A model generated the notes under the pieces. It ran no database searches and had not been told where the DNA came from. It saw nothing but the letters and a program-made list of their open reading frames with translations. Shown here piece by piece: positions 16,548 to 30,911 of a stretch of 64,000 nt of DNA. A program made the translations under genes and the position numbers. The DNA is taken from positions 558,001-622,000 of the forward strand of contig FNAW01000003.1 in assembly GCA_900102115.1 (NCBI GenBank), written 5' to 3'. Positions within the stretch are counted from its first letter, which is position 1. Every line of letters starts with the position of its first letter. Source of the DNA: Blastococcus fimeti. GTDB taxonomy: Bacteria > Actinomycetota > Actinomycetes > Mycobacteriales > Geodermatophilaceae.

Positions 16548-17057
16548 ATGTCCGACGAACAGGGGATGGTGCGGGTCCCGCAGCGGTACTCCCGGGTCGA
16601 TCCGTGGGTCATCAGCGCCGACACCGCGTCCGAGATCGAGTTCCTCGAGGTCGCCCTCGGCGCGTGGGAGACGCCCGGCTCCCGGTGGACCGGGCCCGAC
16701 GGGCGGATCGGTCATGCGGAGGTCGAGCTCGGGGGCTCGGTGATCATGCTGTTCGACGCCGGCCCCGACTGGCCGGCCACCCCGGCGCACCTCCGGGTGT
16801 ACGTCGCGGACGTCGACGAGGTGGTGCGGCGCGCGGTCGCCGCGGGCGCCGACGTCGTCACCCGTCCGACGAACCTCGCCTTCGGCGAGCGGGTCGCCCG
16901 GGTGCGGGACGAACAGGGCCACCTGTGGTGGCTGCACGAGCACCTCGAGGACGTGGACGGCGCCGAGCTACCGGCCCGGCTCGCCGATCCTGCGGCTCAG
17001 GCGGCGATGGCGTACGTGCAGGACTCGCTGACTGCGGCGCTGGCGACCGGTGGATGA
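16548..17057 (+). CDS. VOC-family protein within the trp cluster
   Basis: 169 residues. It looks like the PhnB/YdcE-like branch of the glyoxalase fold: aromatic-rich [15 protein letters not shown] start, [16 protein letters not shown] in the middle, and an [21 protein letters not shown] strand near the end. Substrate unknown. It lies between trpC and trpB, where a gene of this kind is not expected, and has its own CAGGGT -10-like box (16536-16541) 6 bases before ATG 16548. A function in tryptophan metabolism should not be assumed. Confidence 0.82.
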   Translation: MSDEQGMVRVPQRYSRVDPWVISADTASEIEFLEVALGAWETPGSRWTGPDGRIGHAEVELGGSVIMLFDAGPDWPATPAHLRVYVADVDEVVRRAVAAGADVVTRPTNLAFGERVARVRDEQGHLWWLHEHLEDVDGAELPARLADPAAQAAMAYVQDSLTAALATGG

Positions 17058-17139
17058 CCGGCGCCCGTCGGCACGCCGTGCCGGACCGCTCGGCCACCCC
17101 TCTGCCGCACCCGCACCTGCGACGCGGAACACTGGGGAC

Positions 17140-18489
17140 ATGACGACGACCAGCCCCCCGCAGCCCGGAGATCTCTCTCTGCCGGCGCGCCCGGGCTGGC
17201 CGGACGCCACCGGTCACTTCGGGGTGTTCGGCGGCCGCTTCGTGCCCGAGGCGCTGATCGCCGCGCTGGACGAGCTGACCGAGGCCTACGAGGCCATGCG
17301 GGTCGACCCGGTCTTCCTCGAGGAGTTTGCCCGGCTGCAGCGGGACTACACCGGCCGGCCGAGCCCGGTCACCGAGGTGCCGCGGTTCGCCGAGCACGCC
17401 GGCGGCGCGCGGATCCTGCTCAAGCGCGAGGACCTCAACCACACCGGCTCGCACAAGATCAACAACGTCCTCGGTCAGGCGCTGCTGACCAAGCGGATCG
17501 GCAAGACCCGCGTGATCGCTGAGACCGGGGCCGGCCAGCACGGCGTCGCGACGGCGACCGCCGCGGCGCTCATGGGGCTGTCCTGCACCGTCTACATGGG
17601 CGAGGAGGACACCCGCCGGCAGGCGCTCAACGTCGCCCGCATGCGGCTGCTGGGCGCCGAGGTGATCCCGGTGACCACCGGGTCCCGCACCCTCAAGGAC
17701 GCGATCAACGAGGCGTTCCGCGACTGGGTCACCAACGTGGAGACGACGAACTACGTCTTCGGCACCGTCGCCGGCCCGCACCCCTTTCCGGCGATGGTCC
17801 GCGACTTCCAGCGGGTCATCGGCGACGAGGCCCGGGTCCAGGTGCTCGAGCGGGAGGGGCGGCTGCCCGACGCCGTCCTCGCCTGCGTGGGCGGCGGCTC
17901 GAACGCGATCGGCATCTTCACCGCGTTCATCGCCGACGAGGGCGTGCGGCTGCTCGGCCTCGAGGCCGGCGGCGACGGCGTGGACAGCGGCCGGCACGCG
18001 GCGACGATCACCGGTGGCACCCCCGGCGTCCTGCACGGCGCCCGCTCGTTCCTGCTGCAGGACGAGAACGGGCAGACCATCGAGTCGCACTCGATCAGCG
18101 CCGGCCTGGACTACCCGGGCGTCGGGCCCGAGCACAGCTACCTGCACGACATCGGCCGGGCCGAGTACCGCCCGGTCACCGACGCCGAGGCCATGGAGGC
18201 CTTCGCGCTGCTGTGCCGGACCGAGGGCATCATCCCGGCGATCGAGTCGGCGCACGCGCTGGCCGGGGCCATGGTCCTGGGCCGGGAACTCGGTCCGGAC
18301 GCGCTGCTGCTCGTGAATCTCTCCGGTCGCGGCGACAAGGACGTCGAGACGGCCTCGACCTGGTTCGGCCTCGGCGACCGCGAGGAGGTCGACCCGGGCC
18401 CGGGCCTGGACACCGACCAGCAGCCCACCGACGGCGCGGTCGCCAACCACGAGGCCGTCGCCGGCCAGGACGCAGGAGAAGAGCTGTGA
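17140..18489 (+). CDS. trpB: tryptophan synthase beta chain
   Basis: 449 residues including a non-conserved acidic C-terminal tail of about 35 residues. The PLP enzyme condenses indole and serine. The PLP lysine is in HTGSHKINN, the phosphate-binding loop is GGGSNAIG, and EDLNHTG and ETGAGQHG are canonical. Start at ATG 17140, matching family length from the conserved [13 protein letters not shown] segment. An AACACT box lies 6 bases before the start. It overlaps trpA by GTGA. Confidence 0.97.
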   Translation: MTTTSPPQPGDLSLPARPGWPDATGHFGVFGGRFVPEALIAALDELTEAYEAMRVDPVFLEEFARLQRDYTGRPSPVTEVPRFAEHAGGARILLKREDLNHTGSHKINNVLGQALLTKRIGKTRVIAETGAGQHGVATATAAALMGLSCTVYMGEEDTRRQALNVARMRLLGAEVIPVTTGSRTLKDAINEAFRDWVTNVETTNYVFGTVAGPHPFPAMVRDFQRVIGDEARVQVLEREGRLPDAVLACVGGGSNAIGIFTAFIADEGVRLLGLEAGGDGVDSGRHAATITGGTPGVLHGARSFLLQDENGQTIESHSISAGLDYPGVGPEHSYLHDIGRAEYRPVTDAEAMEAFALLCRTEGIIPAIESAHALAGAMVLGRELGPDALLLVNLSGRGDKDVETASTWFGLGDREEVDPGPGLDTDQQPTDGAVANHEAVAGQDAGEEL

Positions 18490-19286
18490 GCGCCCTCGCC
18501 GACCGGATCGCCGCCGCGAGGGCCGAGGGCCGCGTGGCGCTGATCGCCTACCTGCCCGTCGGCTATCCCGACGTCGACGCCTCGATCGCGGCGATGGTGG
18601 CCGCCGTCGAGGCCGGCGCCGACGTGATCGAGATCGGCGTCCCCTACAGCGACCCCGGCATGGACGGCCCGGTCATCCAGGAGGCCGTCGAGGTCGCCGT
18701 GCGGGCCGGTGTCGGCCTTCGCGACGTGTTCCGCGCGGTCCAGGCCGTGGCGGCCGCCGGCGCCGTCCCGGTGGTCATGACCTACTGGAACCCGATCGAG
18801 CGCTACGGCGTCGAGCGGTTCGCCGCCGATCTCGCCGCGGCCGGGGGAGCGGGGCTCATCACCCCGGACCTCATCCCCGACGAGGCCGGCGCGTGGATCG
18901 CCGCGGCCGAGCGGGCGGATCTCGACCGGGTCTTCCTGGTCGCCCCGTCGTCCACCGACGTCCGGCTGCGCTCGACGACCGCAGCCAGCCGGGGCTTCGT
19001 CTACGTCGCCTCCACCATGGGCGTGACCGGCGCCCGGGCCACCGTGAGCGACGCGGCCAAGGTGCTGGTGGCCCGTACCCGCGAGGCGCGGCCGGACATC
19101 GCGCTCTGCGTGGGGCTCGGCGTCTCGAACGGTGCGCAGGCCGCCGAGCTGGCCGCCTTCGCCGACGGCGTCATCGTCGGCTCGGCCTACGTGCGCGAGC
19201 TGCTCGAGGGCCGGGGTGCCGACGGCGTCCGCGCACTCACCGCCGACCTCGCTGCCGGGGTCCGCCGGGCCGGGGTGCCGGCATGA
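18486..19286 (+). CDS. trpA: tryptophan synthase alpha chain
   Basis: 266 residues. It cleaves indole-3-glycerol phosphate to indole and glyceraldehyde 3-phosphate and channels indole to TrpB. The catalytic glutamate is in [11 protein letters not shown] and the catalytic aspartate in [20 protein letters not shown] and the phosphate loop GLGVSN are present. GTG 18486 overlaps the trpB stop, and the stop overlaps lgt (ATGA), so trpB, trpA and lgt are translationally linked. Confidence 0.97.
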   Translation: MSALADRIAAARAEGRVALIAYLPVGYPDVDASIAAMVAAVEAGADVIEIGVPYSDPGMDGPVIQEAVEVAVRAGVGLRDVFRAVQAVAAAGAVPVVMTYWNPIERYGVERFAADLAAAGGAGLITPDLIPDEAGAWIAAAERADLDRVFLVAPSSTDVRLRSTTAASRGFVYVASTMGVTGARATVSDAAKVLVARTREARPDIALCVGLGVSNGAQAAELAAFADGVIVGSAYVRELLEGRGADGVRALTADLAAGVRRAGVPA

Positions 19287-20218
19287 CGGTGCTGGCCTCG
19301 ATCCCGAGCCCCTCGCAGGGGGTCTGGGAGCTGGGCCCGTTCCCGCTGCGCGCCTACGCGCTGTGCATCATCGCCGGGATCGTGGCCGCCGCCTGGCTGA
19401 CCGAGAAGCGCTGGCTCGCCCGCGGGGGTGCCCCGGGCGACGTGCTGGACATCGCGACCTGGGCGGTGCCCTTCGGCATCGTCGGTGGGCGGATCTACCA
19501 CGTGATCACCAGCCCGCGGCCCTACTTCGGCGCGGGCGGTGACCCGCTCAAGGCCTTCGCCATCTGGGAGGGCGGTCTCGGCATCTGGGGGGCCATCGCG
19601 CTCGGCGGGGTGGGGGCCTGGATCGCCTGCCGGCGCCGCGGCATCCCGCTGCCGGCGTTCGCCGACGCCCTGGCCCCCGGCCTCCTGGTGGCCCAGGCGA
19701 TCGGCAGGCTCGGCAACTGGTTCAACCAGGAGCTCTTCGGCCGGCCGACCGACCTGCCCTGGGGCCTGGAGATCGACCCGCGCTACCGGGAACAGGGCTA
19801 CGAGGCCTTCGCGACCTTCCACCCGACGTTCCTGTACGAGCTGCTGTGGAACCTCGCCGCGGCCGCCCTGGTCATCTGGGCCGACCGGCGCTTCCGGCTG
19901 GCCCACGGCCAGGCGTTCGCCCTCTACGTGCTCGCCTACTGCACCGGCCGGCTGTGGATCGAGCTGCTGCGCACCGACCCGGCGGAGACCTTCTTCGGCG
20001 TCCGGCTCAACGTGTTCACCGCCGTCGTCGTCGGACTGCTGGCGCTGGTCTACCTCGTGTGGCAGCGCGGCCGCCCCCGCGAGGTGATCACCCGCGGCGA
20101 GGAGTTCGCCGCCGCGGAGAACGGCCCGGCGGACGCCCCGTCGGCCGCGGAGCGTGCGCCGGTCCCGGCCGACGAGGACCTCCGTGACGACGACGACCGG
20201 CCCGGGGGAGAGCGCTGA
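19283..20218 (+). CDS. lgt: prolipoprotein diacylglyceryl transferase
   Basis: 311 residues with about seven membrane helices and the Lgt signature [13 protein letters not shown]. It moves diacylglycerol from phosphatidylglycerol to the lipobox cysteine of prolipoproteins, several of which are encoded in this window (the branched-chain binding protein, the cupredoxin lipoprotein, the CapA-like protein). An acidic cytoplasmic tail of about 45 residues is typical of actinobacterial versions. lgt directly after trpA is a conserved actinobacterial arrangement. The ATG lies in an ATGA overlap. Confidence 0.96.
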   Translation: MTVLASIPSPSQGVWELGPFPLRAYALCIIAGIVAAAWLTEKRWLARGGAPGDVLDIATWAVPFGIVGGRIYHVITSPRPYFGAGGDPLKAFAIWEGGLGIWGAIALGGVGAWIACRRRGIPLPAFADALAPGLLVAQAIGRLGNWFNQELFGRPTDLPWGLEIDPRYREQGYEAFATFHPTFLYELLWNLAAAALVIWADRRFRLAHGQAFALYVLAYCTGRLWIELLRTDPAETFFGVRLNVFTAVVVGLLALVYLVWQRGRPREVITRGEEFAAAENGPADAPSAAERAPVPADEDLRDDDDRPGGER

Positions 20219-20577
20219 GAACGGCGCGCGACGGCGGATCGGACATCGACCGCCGGGAACCTGCCGACCCGCCCCGGGAGGACGTTTATCACGCTGGGGC
20301 TCGTGTTACGGCTGTGTACCCTTCCTGCGAACCCACCGGCGATCCCGGTGGGGTCGCCTTCGTCGGAACCGGGCCAGCGTCGCCCCGCGCACGACAGCCC
20401 GTTCGGCCACCACCCGAGGGGCTCGCGAGCCGGTCGTCGGCCCGGGGTACGTCCCCCGCCGGTGGCCGCTCTCCCTCGCACGTGCCGCCAGCTACGCCAC
20501 CCATGACCACCGGCCCGGGCCCCCAGCCCCGTCCGTCCCTCTCGCGAGGGCCGGATGCCGCCGACGACGGGAGTGAC
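20219..20577. other. 359-base gap, candidate structured gltB leader
   Basis: No convincing gene. It contains a weak stem just after lgt (CGGCGG...CCGCCG, 20232-20255), a hairpin CCCACCGG-N5-CCGGTGGG (20332-20352), the palindrome GGCTCGCGAGCC (20420-20431) and the hairpin CCCTC-TCGC-GAGGG (20537-20550). GTTAC-N6-GTACC at 20305-20320 loosely resembles half of a GlnR site. TGTGTACCCT (20313-20322) could be an extended -10. Confidence 0.4.
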
Positions 20578-25266
<4,689 letters not shown>

Positions 25267-25319
25267 GACGCGCTACGACACCGAAAGTCTCACGGCGATG
25301 GCGCAGGAGGGCAGTGCCC

Positions 25320-26810
25320 GTGGCTGACACCACCGGATTCCTGAAGTTCGAGCGGGAGCTGCCGCCGCGGCGGCCCGTCGAGCTCCGCATCCGTGACTGG
25401 AAGGACGTCTACACGGCCCGCCAGAACGGCGAGGACCCGCTCTTCCCGACCCCCGAGGTGCGCAAGCAGGCGGCGCGCTGCATGGACTGCGGCATCCCGT
25501 TCTGCCACCACGCGTGCCCGGTGGCCAACCTGATCCCCGAGTGGAACGACCTGGCCCGCCGCGACGACTGGCACGACGCCATCGAGCGGCTGCACGCGAC
25601 CAACAACTTCCCGGAGTTCACCGGGAAGCTGTGCCCCGCACCGTGCGAGGGCTCCTGCGTGCTCAACCTGCAGGAGTCGCCGGTCGCCATCAAGCAGATC
25701 GAGTGGGAGATCATCGACCGCGCCTGGGACGAGGGCTGGGTCGAGCCGCAGTCGCCCACCGAGCGCTCGGGCAAGAAGGTCGCCGTGATCGGGTCGGGGC
25801 CGGCCGGTCTCGCCGCCGCCCAGCAGCTGACCCGGGCCGGGCACGACGTCACCGTCTACGAGCGGGCGGACCGCATCGGCGGGCTGCTCCGCTACGGCAT
25901 CCCCGAGTTCAAGATGGAGAAGGCCGTCCTGGACCGGCGGCTGGACCAGATGCGCGCCGAGGGCACCCGCTTCGTCACGGGCGTCGAGGTCGGCGGTCCG
26001 GGGGAGGGCGACCTGTCCACCGAGCAGCTGCGGGCCGAGTACGACGCCGTCGTCCTGGCCGGTGGCGCCACGATCGGCCGCGACCTGCCCGCGCCCGGAC
26101 GCGAGCTGTCCGGGATCCACCTGGCCATGGAGTACCTGCCGCTGGGCAACCGGCAGGCGCTCGGCGAGCTGGACGACCCGCCGATCAACGCGGCCGGCAA
26201 GCACGTCGTGATCATCGGTGGCGGTGACACCGGAGCGGACTGCCTCGGCACCGCCCACCGCCAGGGGGCGGCCTCGGTCGCCCAGCTGGAGATCATGCCG
26301 GCGCCGCCGGACCGCCGGGACGCAGGCAGCAACCCGTGGCCCACGTACCCGATGATCATGCGCGTCTCCAGCGCCCACGAGGAGGGCGGCGAGCGGCTGT
26401 ACTCGGTCAACACCGAGCGGTTCCTCGGCAACGAGGACGGCACCGTGCGTGCCCTGCTGCTGCACGAGGTCGAGCGGGTCGAGGGCCGGTTCCAGAAGAT
26501 CGAGGGCACCGAGCGCGAGCTGCCGGCCGACCTGGTCTTCCTGGCCATGGGCTTCACCGGCGCCCAGCGCGAGGGGCTGCTCGACGCCCTGGGCGTGGAG
26601 ATGGACCAGCGCGACAACGTCGTCCGGGACGCCGAGTTCATGTCATCGGTGCCCGGCGTCTTCGTGGCCGGCGACATGGGCCGCGGCCAGTCGCTCATCG
26701 TGTGGGCGATCGCCGAGGGCCGCGCCGCGGCCGCCGCCGCGGACACCTGGCTCACCGGCGCCTCGGCGCTGCCCCGGCCGGTGGCACCCACCGCGGTGGC
26801 GCTGCGCTAG
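25320..26810 (+). CDS. gltD: glutamate synthase small subunit
   Basis: 496 residues. It carries electrons from NADPH to GltB. The N-terminal cysteine clusters (CMDCGIPFC, CPVANLIPEWND, CPAPCEGSC) bind two 4Fe-4S centres, VIGSGPAGLAAAQQL binds FAD and IIGGGDTGADCLG binds NADPH. Start: GTG 25320 gives the usual ADTTGFLKF beginning, with AGGAGG 9 bases upstream; GTG 25314 in frame is an alternative. It is followed by a strong terminator. Confidence 0.96.
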   Translation: MADTTGFLKFERELPPRRPVELRIRDWKDVYTARQNGEDPLFPTPEVRKQAARCMDCGIPFCHHACPVANLIPEWNDLARRDDWHDAIERLHATNNFPEFTGKLCPAPCEGSCVLNLQESPVAIKQIEWEIIDRAWDEGWVEPQSPTERSGKKVAVIGSGPAGLAAAQQLTRAGHDVTVYERADRIGGLLRYGIPEFKMEKAVLDRRLDQMRAEGTRFVTGVEVGGPGEGDLSTEQLRAEYDAVVLAGGATIGRDLPAPGRELSGIHLAMEYLPLGNRQALGELDDPPINAAGKHVVIIGGGDTGADCLGTAHRQGAASVAQLEIMPAPPDRRDAGSNPWPTYPMIMRVSSAHEEGGERLYSVNTERFLGNEDGTVRALLLHEVERVEGRFQKIEGTERELPADLVFLAMGFTGAQREGLLDALGVEMDQRDNVVRDAEFMSSVPGVFVAGDMGRGQSLIVWAIAEGRAAAAAADTWLTGASALPRPVAPTAVALR

Positions 26811-26835
26811 TAGCGAGCTGATCAGGAACGCGCTT

Positions 26836-26872
26836 CCCGGCCCCGCGACCAGTTACCGGTCGCGGGGCCGGG
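26836..26872 (+). terminator. strong hairpin after gltD
   Basis: Perfect 15-bp stem (left arm 26836-26850, right arm 26858-26872; core GGCCCCGCGACC) with the 7-base loop AGTTACC. There is no T-run, as is common in high-GC genomes. Confidence 0.75.
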
Positions 26873-26927
26873 CCGTGTGTGGGGAACCGCTCCTGGGCGC
26901 GATGCGGTCCAGAGGGCCGCGGTGAAC

Positions 26928-26933
26928 TAGCGT
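26928..26933 (+). promoter_or_regulatory. -10 box of pyk
   Basis: TAGCGT, 7 bases before ATG 26941; leaderless geometry. Confidence 0.5.
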
Positions 26934-26940
26934 TCCCACC

Positions 26941-28356
26941 ATGTCCCGCCGCGCCAAGATCGTCTGCACCCTGGGTCCGGCCACGAGCTCCGCCGAGCAG
27001 GTCACCGCCCTCGTCGAGTCCGGCATGGACGTCGCCCGGCTCAACTTCAGCCACGGCGCGCATGCCGACCACGCCACCGCCTACCAGCGGGTGCGCGAGG
27101 CCTCCGACCGCACCGGGCACGCCGTCGCCGTCCTGGCCGACCTGCAGGGCCCCAAGATCCGGCTGGGTACCTTCGCCGCCGGGCCGGTCGAGTGGCCCAC
27201 CGGCAGCACGATCGTCATCACCGTCGAGGACGTCGAGGGCACGGCCGAGCGCGTCTCCACGACCTACAAGGACCTGGCCAACGACGTCGCCGTCGGGGAC
27301 CGCCTGCTGGTCGACGACGGCAAGCTGGCGCTCACCGTGCTCTCCGTCTCAGGCCCCGACGTGACCTGCCTGGTCATCGAGGGCGGTCCGGTGTCGAACA
27401 ACAAGGGGCTGTCCCTGCCCGGCGTCGCCGTCAGCGTCCCGGCGCTCTCGGAGAAGGACGAGCTCGACCTCCGCTTCGCACTCCACCTGGGCGTGGACTT
27501 CATCGCGCTCTCGTTCGTCCGCTCGGCCGACGACGCCGAGCTGGTGCGCGAGATCATGCGCCAGGAGGACGTCGAGGTTCCCGTCATCGCCAAGCTGGAG
27601 AAGCCCGAGGCGGTGGAGCGGCTCGACGAGATCGTCGAGGCGTTCGACGGCATCATGGTCGCCCGCGGCGACCTGGGCGTGGAGCTGCCGCTGGAGCAGG
27701 TGCCGCTGGTGCAGAAGCGCGCCATCCAGTCCGCGCGCGAGCGCAACAAGCCGGTCATCGTCGCCACCCAGATGCTCGAGTCGATGATCGTCAACTCGCG
27801 GCCGACCCGGGCCGAGGCCTCCGACGTCGCCAACGCGGTGCTCGACGGCGCCGACGCGGTGATGCTGTCGGGCGAGACCTCGGTGGGTGCGCACCCGATC
27901 TCCGCCGTCCGCACGATGGAACGGATCATCGACGCGGTCGAGACCGAGCACATGCCCGTGCCCGAGGTCGTCCGCCGCTCGCGGTCGCGCTCCGGGGCGA
28001 TCGTGCGCGCGGCCAAGGACGTCGGCGAGGCGCTGGACGTCAAGGCGCTGGCTACCTTCACGCAGACCGGCGAGACCGCCCGCCGGCTCTCCTCGCTGCA
28101 CCCGCGGCAGCCGCTGCTGGCCTTCACCGTCGACCCCGCGGTGCGCAGCCGCCTGGCGCTGACCTGGGGCGTGGAGACCTTCCTCGTGCCGCAGGTCTCG
28201 CACACCGACGACATGGTCGCCCAGGTCGACTTCTCGCTGCTGTCGATCGGCCGACTCAAGGTCGGCGACCGGGTCGTCGTCGTGGCCGGCAGCCCGCCCA
28301 ACACCGTCGGGTCGACCAACCTGATCCGGGTGCACGAGGTGGGCACCGACTCATGA
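26941..28356 (+). CDS. pyk: pyruvate kinase
   Basis: 471 residues, usual for actinobacterial pyruvate kinase. It transfers phosphate from phosphoenolpyruvate to ADP in the last step of glycolysis. Motifs: KIVCTLGPA, LNFSHGAH, the active-site IAKLEKPEAV lysine, MVARGDLGVELP, MLESMI and MLSGETSVG. A C-terminal allosteric domain is present. It starts immediately at the predicted transcript 5' end. Its stop overlaps the thioesterase start (ATGA), the same pairing as pykA-tesB in Mycobacterium. Confidence 0.97.
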   Translation: MSRRAKIVCTLGPATSSAEQVTALVESGMDVARLNFSHGAHADHATAYQRVREASDRTGHAVAVLADLQGPKIRLGTFAAGPVEWPTGSTIVITVEDVEGTAERVSTTYKDLANDVAVGDRLLVDDGKLALTVLSVSGPDVTCLVIEGGPVSNNKGLSLPGVAVSVPALSEKDELDLRFALHLGVDFIALSFVRSADDAELVREIMRQEDVEVPVIAKLEKPEAVERLDEIVEAFDGIMVARGDLGVELPLEQVPLVQKRAIQSARERNKPVIVATQMLESMIVNSRPTRAEASDVANAVLDGADAVMLSGETSVGAHPISAVRTMERIIDAVETEHMPVPEVVRRSRSRSGAIVRAAKDVGEALDVKALATFTQTGETARRLSSLHPRQPLLAFTVDPAVRSRLALTWGVETFLVPQVSHTDDMVAQVDFSLLSIGRLKVGDRVVVVAGSPPNTVGSTNLIRVHEVGTDS

Positions 28357-29225
28357 CCGGCAGCGACGAGAACACCCAGGCCGCCGCGCTGATGTCCGTG
28401 CTCGCGCTCGAGGAGCGCGAGCCGGACCTCTACGTCGGCAAGACGCCGGACACGACGATGCAGCGCATCTTCGGCGGCCAGGTGGCGGGGCAGGCGCTCA
28501 TGGCGGCCACCCTGACCCTGCCGGAGGGGCGCGCGGTCCACTCGCTGCACTCCTACTTCCTCCGCCCGGGCGACCCGAACGAGGAGATCCGCTACGCGGT
28601 CGAGCGGATGCGCGACGGGCGCACCTTCAGCACCCGCCGGGTGGTCGCCTGGCAGCGCCGCGGGGACAAGGACGCCGCGATCTTCGCGCTCACCGCCGAC
28701 GCCTCGGCGGGCGAGGCCGCGTACGCCGAGCACGCCCTCCCGATGCCCGACGTCCCGGCTCCGGAGTCGCTGCCCACGTTCGTCGAGCTCCTGGCCGCCC
28801 GCGGCCAGGAGGCGCGCGCGGCGATGAGCATCGGCATGGCGGTGGAGCAGCGGATGTTCGAGCACCCCTTCGACCGCCCGCCGAAGACCTACCCCGACAC
28901 GAAGTCCTGGGCGTGGATGCGGGTGGCCGGCCGGCTGCCCGACGACCAGGCCGTGCACGCGGCCGCCCTCACCTTCGCCAGCGACCTGAGCCTGCTCGGC
29001 GCCGGCACCGCGCGCATGGGCGGCGGCTGGGGGAGGACGGCGGGGTCGAGCCTGGACCACGCGGTGTGGTTCCACCAGCCGCTGCGGGCCGACGAGTGGT
29101 TCCTCTACGAGACCGACAGCCCGGTGGCCTCGCACGGGCGGGCGCTGTGCTTCGGCCAGATCTGGGCCGTCGACGGCACCCACATCGCCACCGTGACCCA
29201 GCAGGGGCTCATCCGCTCGCTCTGA
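28353..29225 (+). CDS. tesB: acyl-CoA thioesterase II
   Basis: 290 residues forming a double hotdog fold. It hydrolyses medium- to long-chain acyl-CoA. Recognisable segments are RIFGGQVAGQALMAA and HSLHSYFLRPGDP in the first hotdog and DLSLLG, SLDHAVWFHQP and GQIWAVDGTHIATVTQQGLIR in the second, including the catalytic Asp/Thr/Gln region. It is translationally coupled to pyk. The stop is 23 bases from the convergent decarboxylase gene, with no obvious terminator in between. Confidence 0.93.
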   Translation: MTGSDENTQAAALMSVLALEEREPDLYVGKTPDTTMQRIFGGQVAGQALMAATLTLPEGRAVHSLHSYFLRPGDPNEEIRYAVERMRDGRTFSTRRVVAWQRRGDKDAAIFALTADASAGEAAYAEHALPMPDVPAPESLPTFVELLAARGQEARAAMSIGMAVEQRMFEHPFDRPPKTYPDTKSWAWMRVAGRLPDDQAVHAAALTFASDLSLLGAGTARMGGGWGRTAGSSLDHAVWFHQPLRADEWFLYETDSPVASHGRALCFGQIWAVDGTHIATVTQQGLIRSL

Positions 29226-29247
29226 GGACGGGCCCGCCCGCCCGCGG

Positions 29248-30858
29248 TCACTCGGCGGCGGCGGGCTCCTGGGCGCTCTCGTCGTGCGGGGTCTGGTCGG
29301 CCTGCTGGGCCTGCGCGGCGTGCTCGGCGGCGGCGCGGTCGCGCTCGGCCTGGCGGGCGGCGGCCTGCTCGGCGGCCTGGGTGGCGAAGTCGGCGGCCAG
29401 CCAGTCGTGGCCCTCGCGCAGCAGCGTCCACACCCGCTCGACGTGCGCACGGGTCGTCGCCGGCGCACCGACGGCGATCCGCAGGACCGCCCGCCCGCGC
29501 ACGGTGGTGTGGGTCAGGAACACCTCGCCGCCGTCGTTGAGCCGCTCGAGGAGGGTCATGGTGGCGACGTCGGCGTCGACCCCGGCCGGCCAGCGCGGCG
29601 TCAGGCAGACCAGCGACAGCGGGTGCGGGCTGAGCACGTCGAACCGCTCGTCGGTTTCGGCCCAGCCGGCCAGCTCCTGGGCCAGCGCCACCGAGCTGCG
29701 GATGTGCGCGCGCAGCCCCTCGGCGCCGTACCAGCGGAGCACGAACCAGAGCTTGAGCGCCCGGAAGCGCCGCCCGAGGGGGATCTGCCAGTCGCGGTAG
29801 TCGACGACGGCGCCCGCGTCGGTGGCGGCGTTGCGCAGGTACTCCGGGAGGATCGCCAGCGCCCCCGTCAGCGCGGCGCGGTCGGCGACCCAGAAGAGGG
29901 TGGCGTCGAACCCGGTGAGCAGCCACTTGTGCGCGTCGGTGGTGTAGCTGTCGGCCCACTCCACGCCGTCCTGCAGGGGGCGCAGCTCGGGGGCGACGGC
30001 GCTGACGCCGGCGTAGGCGGCGTCGACGTGCAGCCACGCGCCGTGCTTCTGGCAGATCGGGCCGATGGCGGCCAGGGGGTCGACAGCGGTGGTCGACGTC
30101 GTGCCGACGGTCGCGCAGACCAGCACCGGGGTGTATCCGCGGGCGACGTCGCGCTCCATGCGGGCGGCGAGCGCGGCGGGGTCCATGGCGAGGTCGCCGT
30201 CGACCTCGACGATGCGGACGGCGTCGCTGCCCAGCCCGGCGATGCGGACGGCCTTCTCCATGGAGGAGTGGGTCTCGGCGGAGACGTAGACGGTGGCGCG
30301 CTCGGGCTCGACGCCGCGGCGGACGGTCGCGCCGCCGCTGGTGCGGTGCAGTGCGGCCAGCAGGGCGACGAGGTTGGCGCCCGAGCTGGAGTCCTGGACG
30401 ACGCCGCCGCCGGTGCCGGTGGAGCGGAAGGACGCGGGCAGCCCGAGGAGCTCGGCGAACCAGTCCATGACGTGCTGCTCGAGCTCGGTCGCGGCCGGGC
30501 TGGTCACCCACGACATGCCCTGGACGCCGAGGCCCGCCGAGACCAGGTCGCCCAGCACCGAGGGTCCGGAGGTGTTGGCGGGGAAGTAGCCGAAGAAGCC
30601 GGGGTGCTGCCAGTGCGTGAGCCCCGGGACGACGACGCGGTCGAGGTCGCCGAGCACGTCGGCGAACGGCTCGCCCTGCTCCGGCGGAGCCTCGGGCAGC
30701 GCCGCCCGCACATCGCCCGGCGCCACCGTCGACCGCACCGGCAACGAGCCCACCCGCGCCCAGTAGTCGGCGATCCAGTCCACGACCTCGTGGCCGTGCT
30801 GCCGGAACTGCTCAGGAGTCATGTGCGGTGCAGGCTGGATCTCCGACGGGTCGCTCAC
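29248..30858 (-). CDS. PLP-dependent aromatic-L-amino-acid-type decarboxylase
   Basis: 536 residues of fold-type I group II decarboxylase. GHEVVDWIADYW and HPGFFGYFPAN are the N-terminal family hallmarks, HVDAAYAG holds the PLP aspartate and TDAHKWLL the PLP lysine. Likely substrates are aromatic amino acids such as tryptophan, tyrosine or DOPA; specificity is not readable. The last 50 residues are Ala/Gln/Glu-rich and look like an added helical tail. GTG 30858 is chosen because the TACGGT box lies 7 bases upstream; GTG 30867 is an alternative three codons earlier. Confidence 0.92.
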   Translation of the reverse strand: MSDPSEIQPAPHMTPEQFRQHGHEVVDWIADYWARVGSLPVRSTVAPGDVRAALPEAPPEQGEPFADVLGDLDRVVVPGLTHWQHPGFFGYFPANTSGPSVLGDLVSAGLGVQGMSWVTSPAATELEQHVMDWFAELLGLPASFRSTGTGGGVVQDSSSGANLVALLAALHRTSGGATVRRGVEPERATVYVSAETHSSMEKAVRIAGLGSDAVRIVEVDGDLAMDPAALAARMERDVARGYTPVLVCATVGTTSTTAVDPLAAIGPICQKHGAWLHVDAAYAGVSAVAPELRPLQDGVEWADSYTTDAHKWLLTGFDATLFWVADRAALTGALAILPEYLRNAATDAGAVVDYRDWQIPLGRRFRALKLWFVLRWYGAEGLRAHIRSSVALAQELAGWAETDERFDVLSPHPLSLVCLTPRWPAGVDADVATMTLLERLNDGGEVFLTHTTVRGRAVLRIAVGAPATTRAHVERVWTLLREGHDWLAADFATQAAEQAAARQAERDRAAAEHAAQAQQADQTPHDESAQEPAAAE

Positions 30859-30865
30859 GGGGTTC

Positions 30866-30871
30866 ACCGTA
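30866..30871 (-). promoter_or_regulatory. -10 box of the decarboxylase gene
   Basis: TACGGT on the minus strand, 7 bases before GTG 30858. Confidence 0.4.
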
Positions 30872-30911
30872 GGTGGTGCCCCCCACCGAACGGCCGGAGG
30901 CTGCGGCGCGA

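Noticed and set aside
27192..28350. Out-of-frame extension upstream of tesB inside pyk
   Set aside because: It is arginine/alanine-rich shadow sequence; the thioesterase begins at ATG 28353, overlapping the pyk stop.
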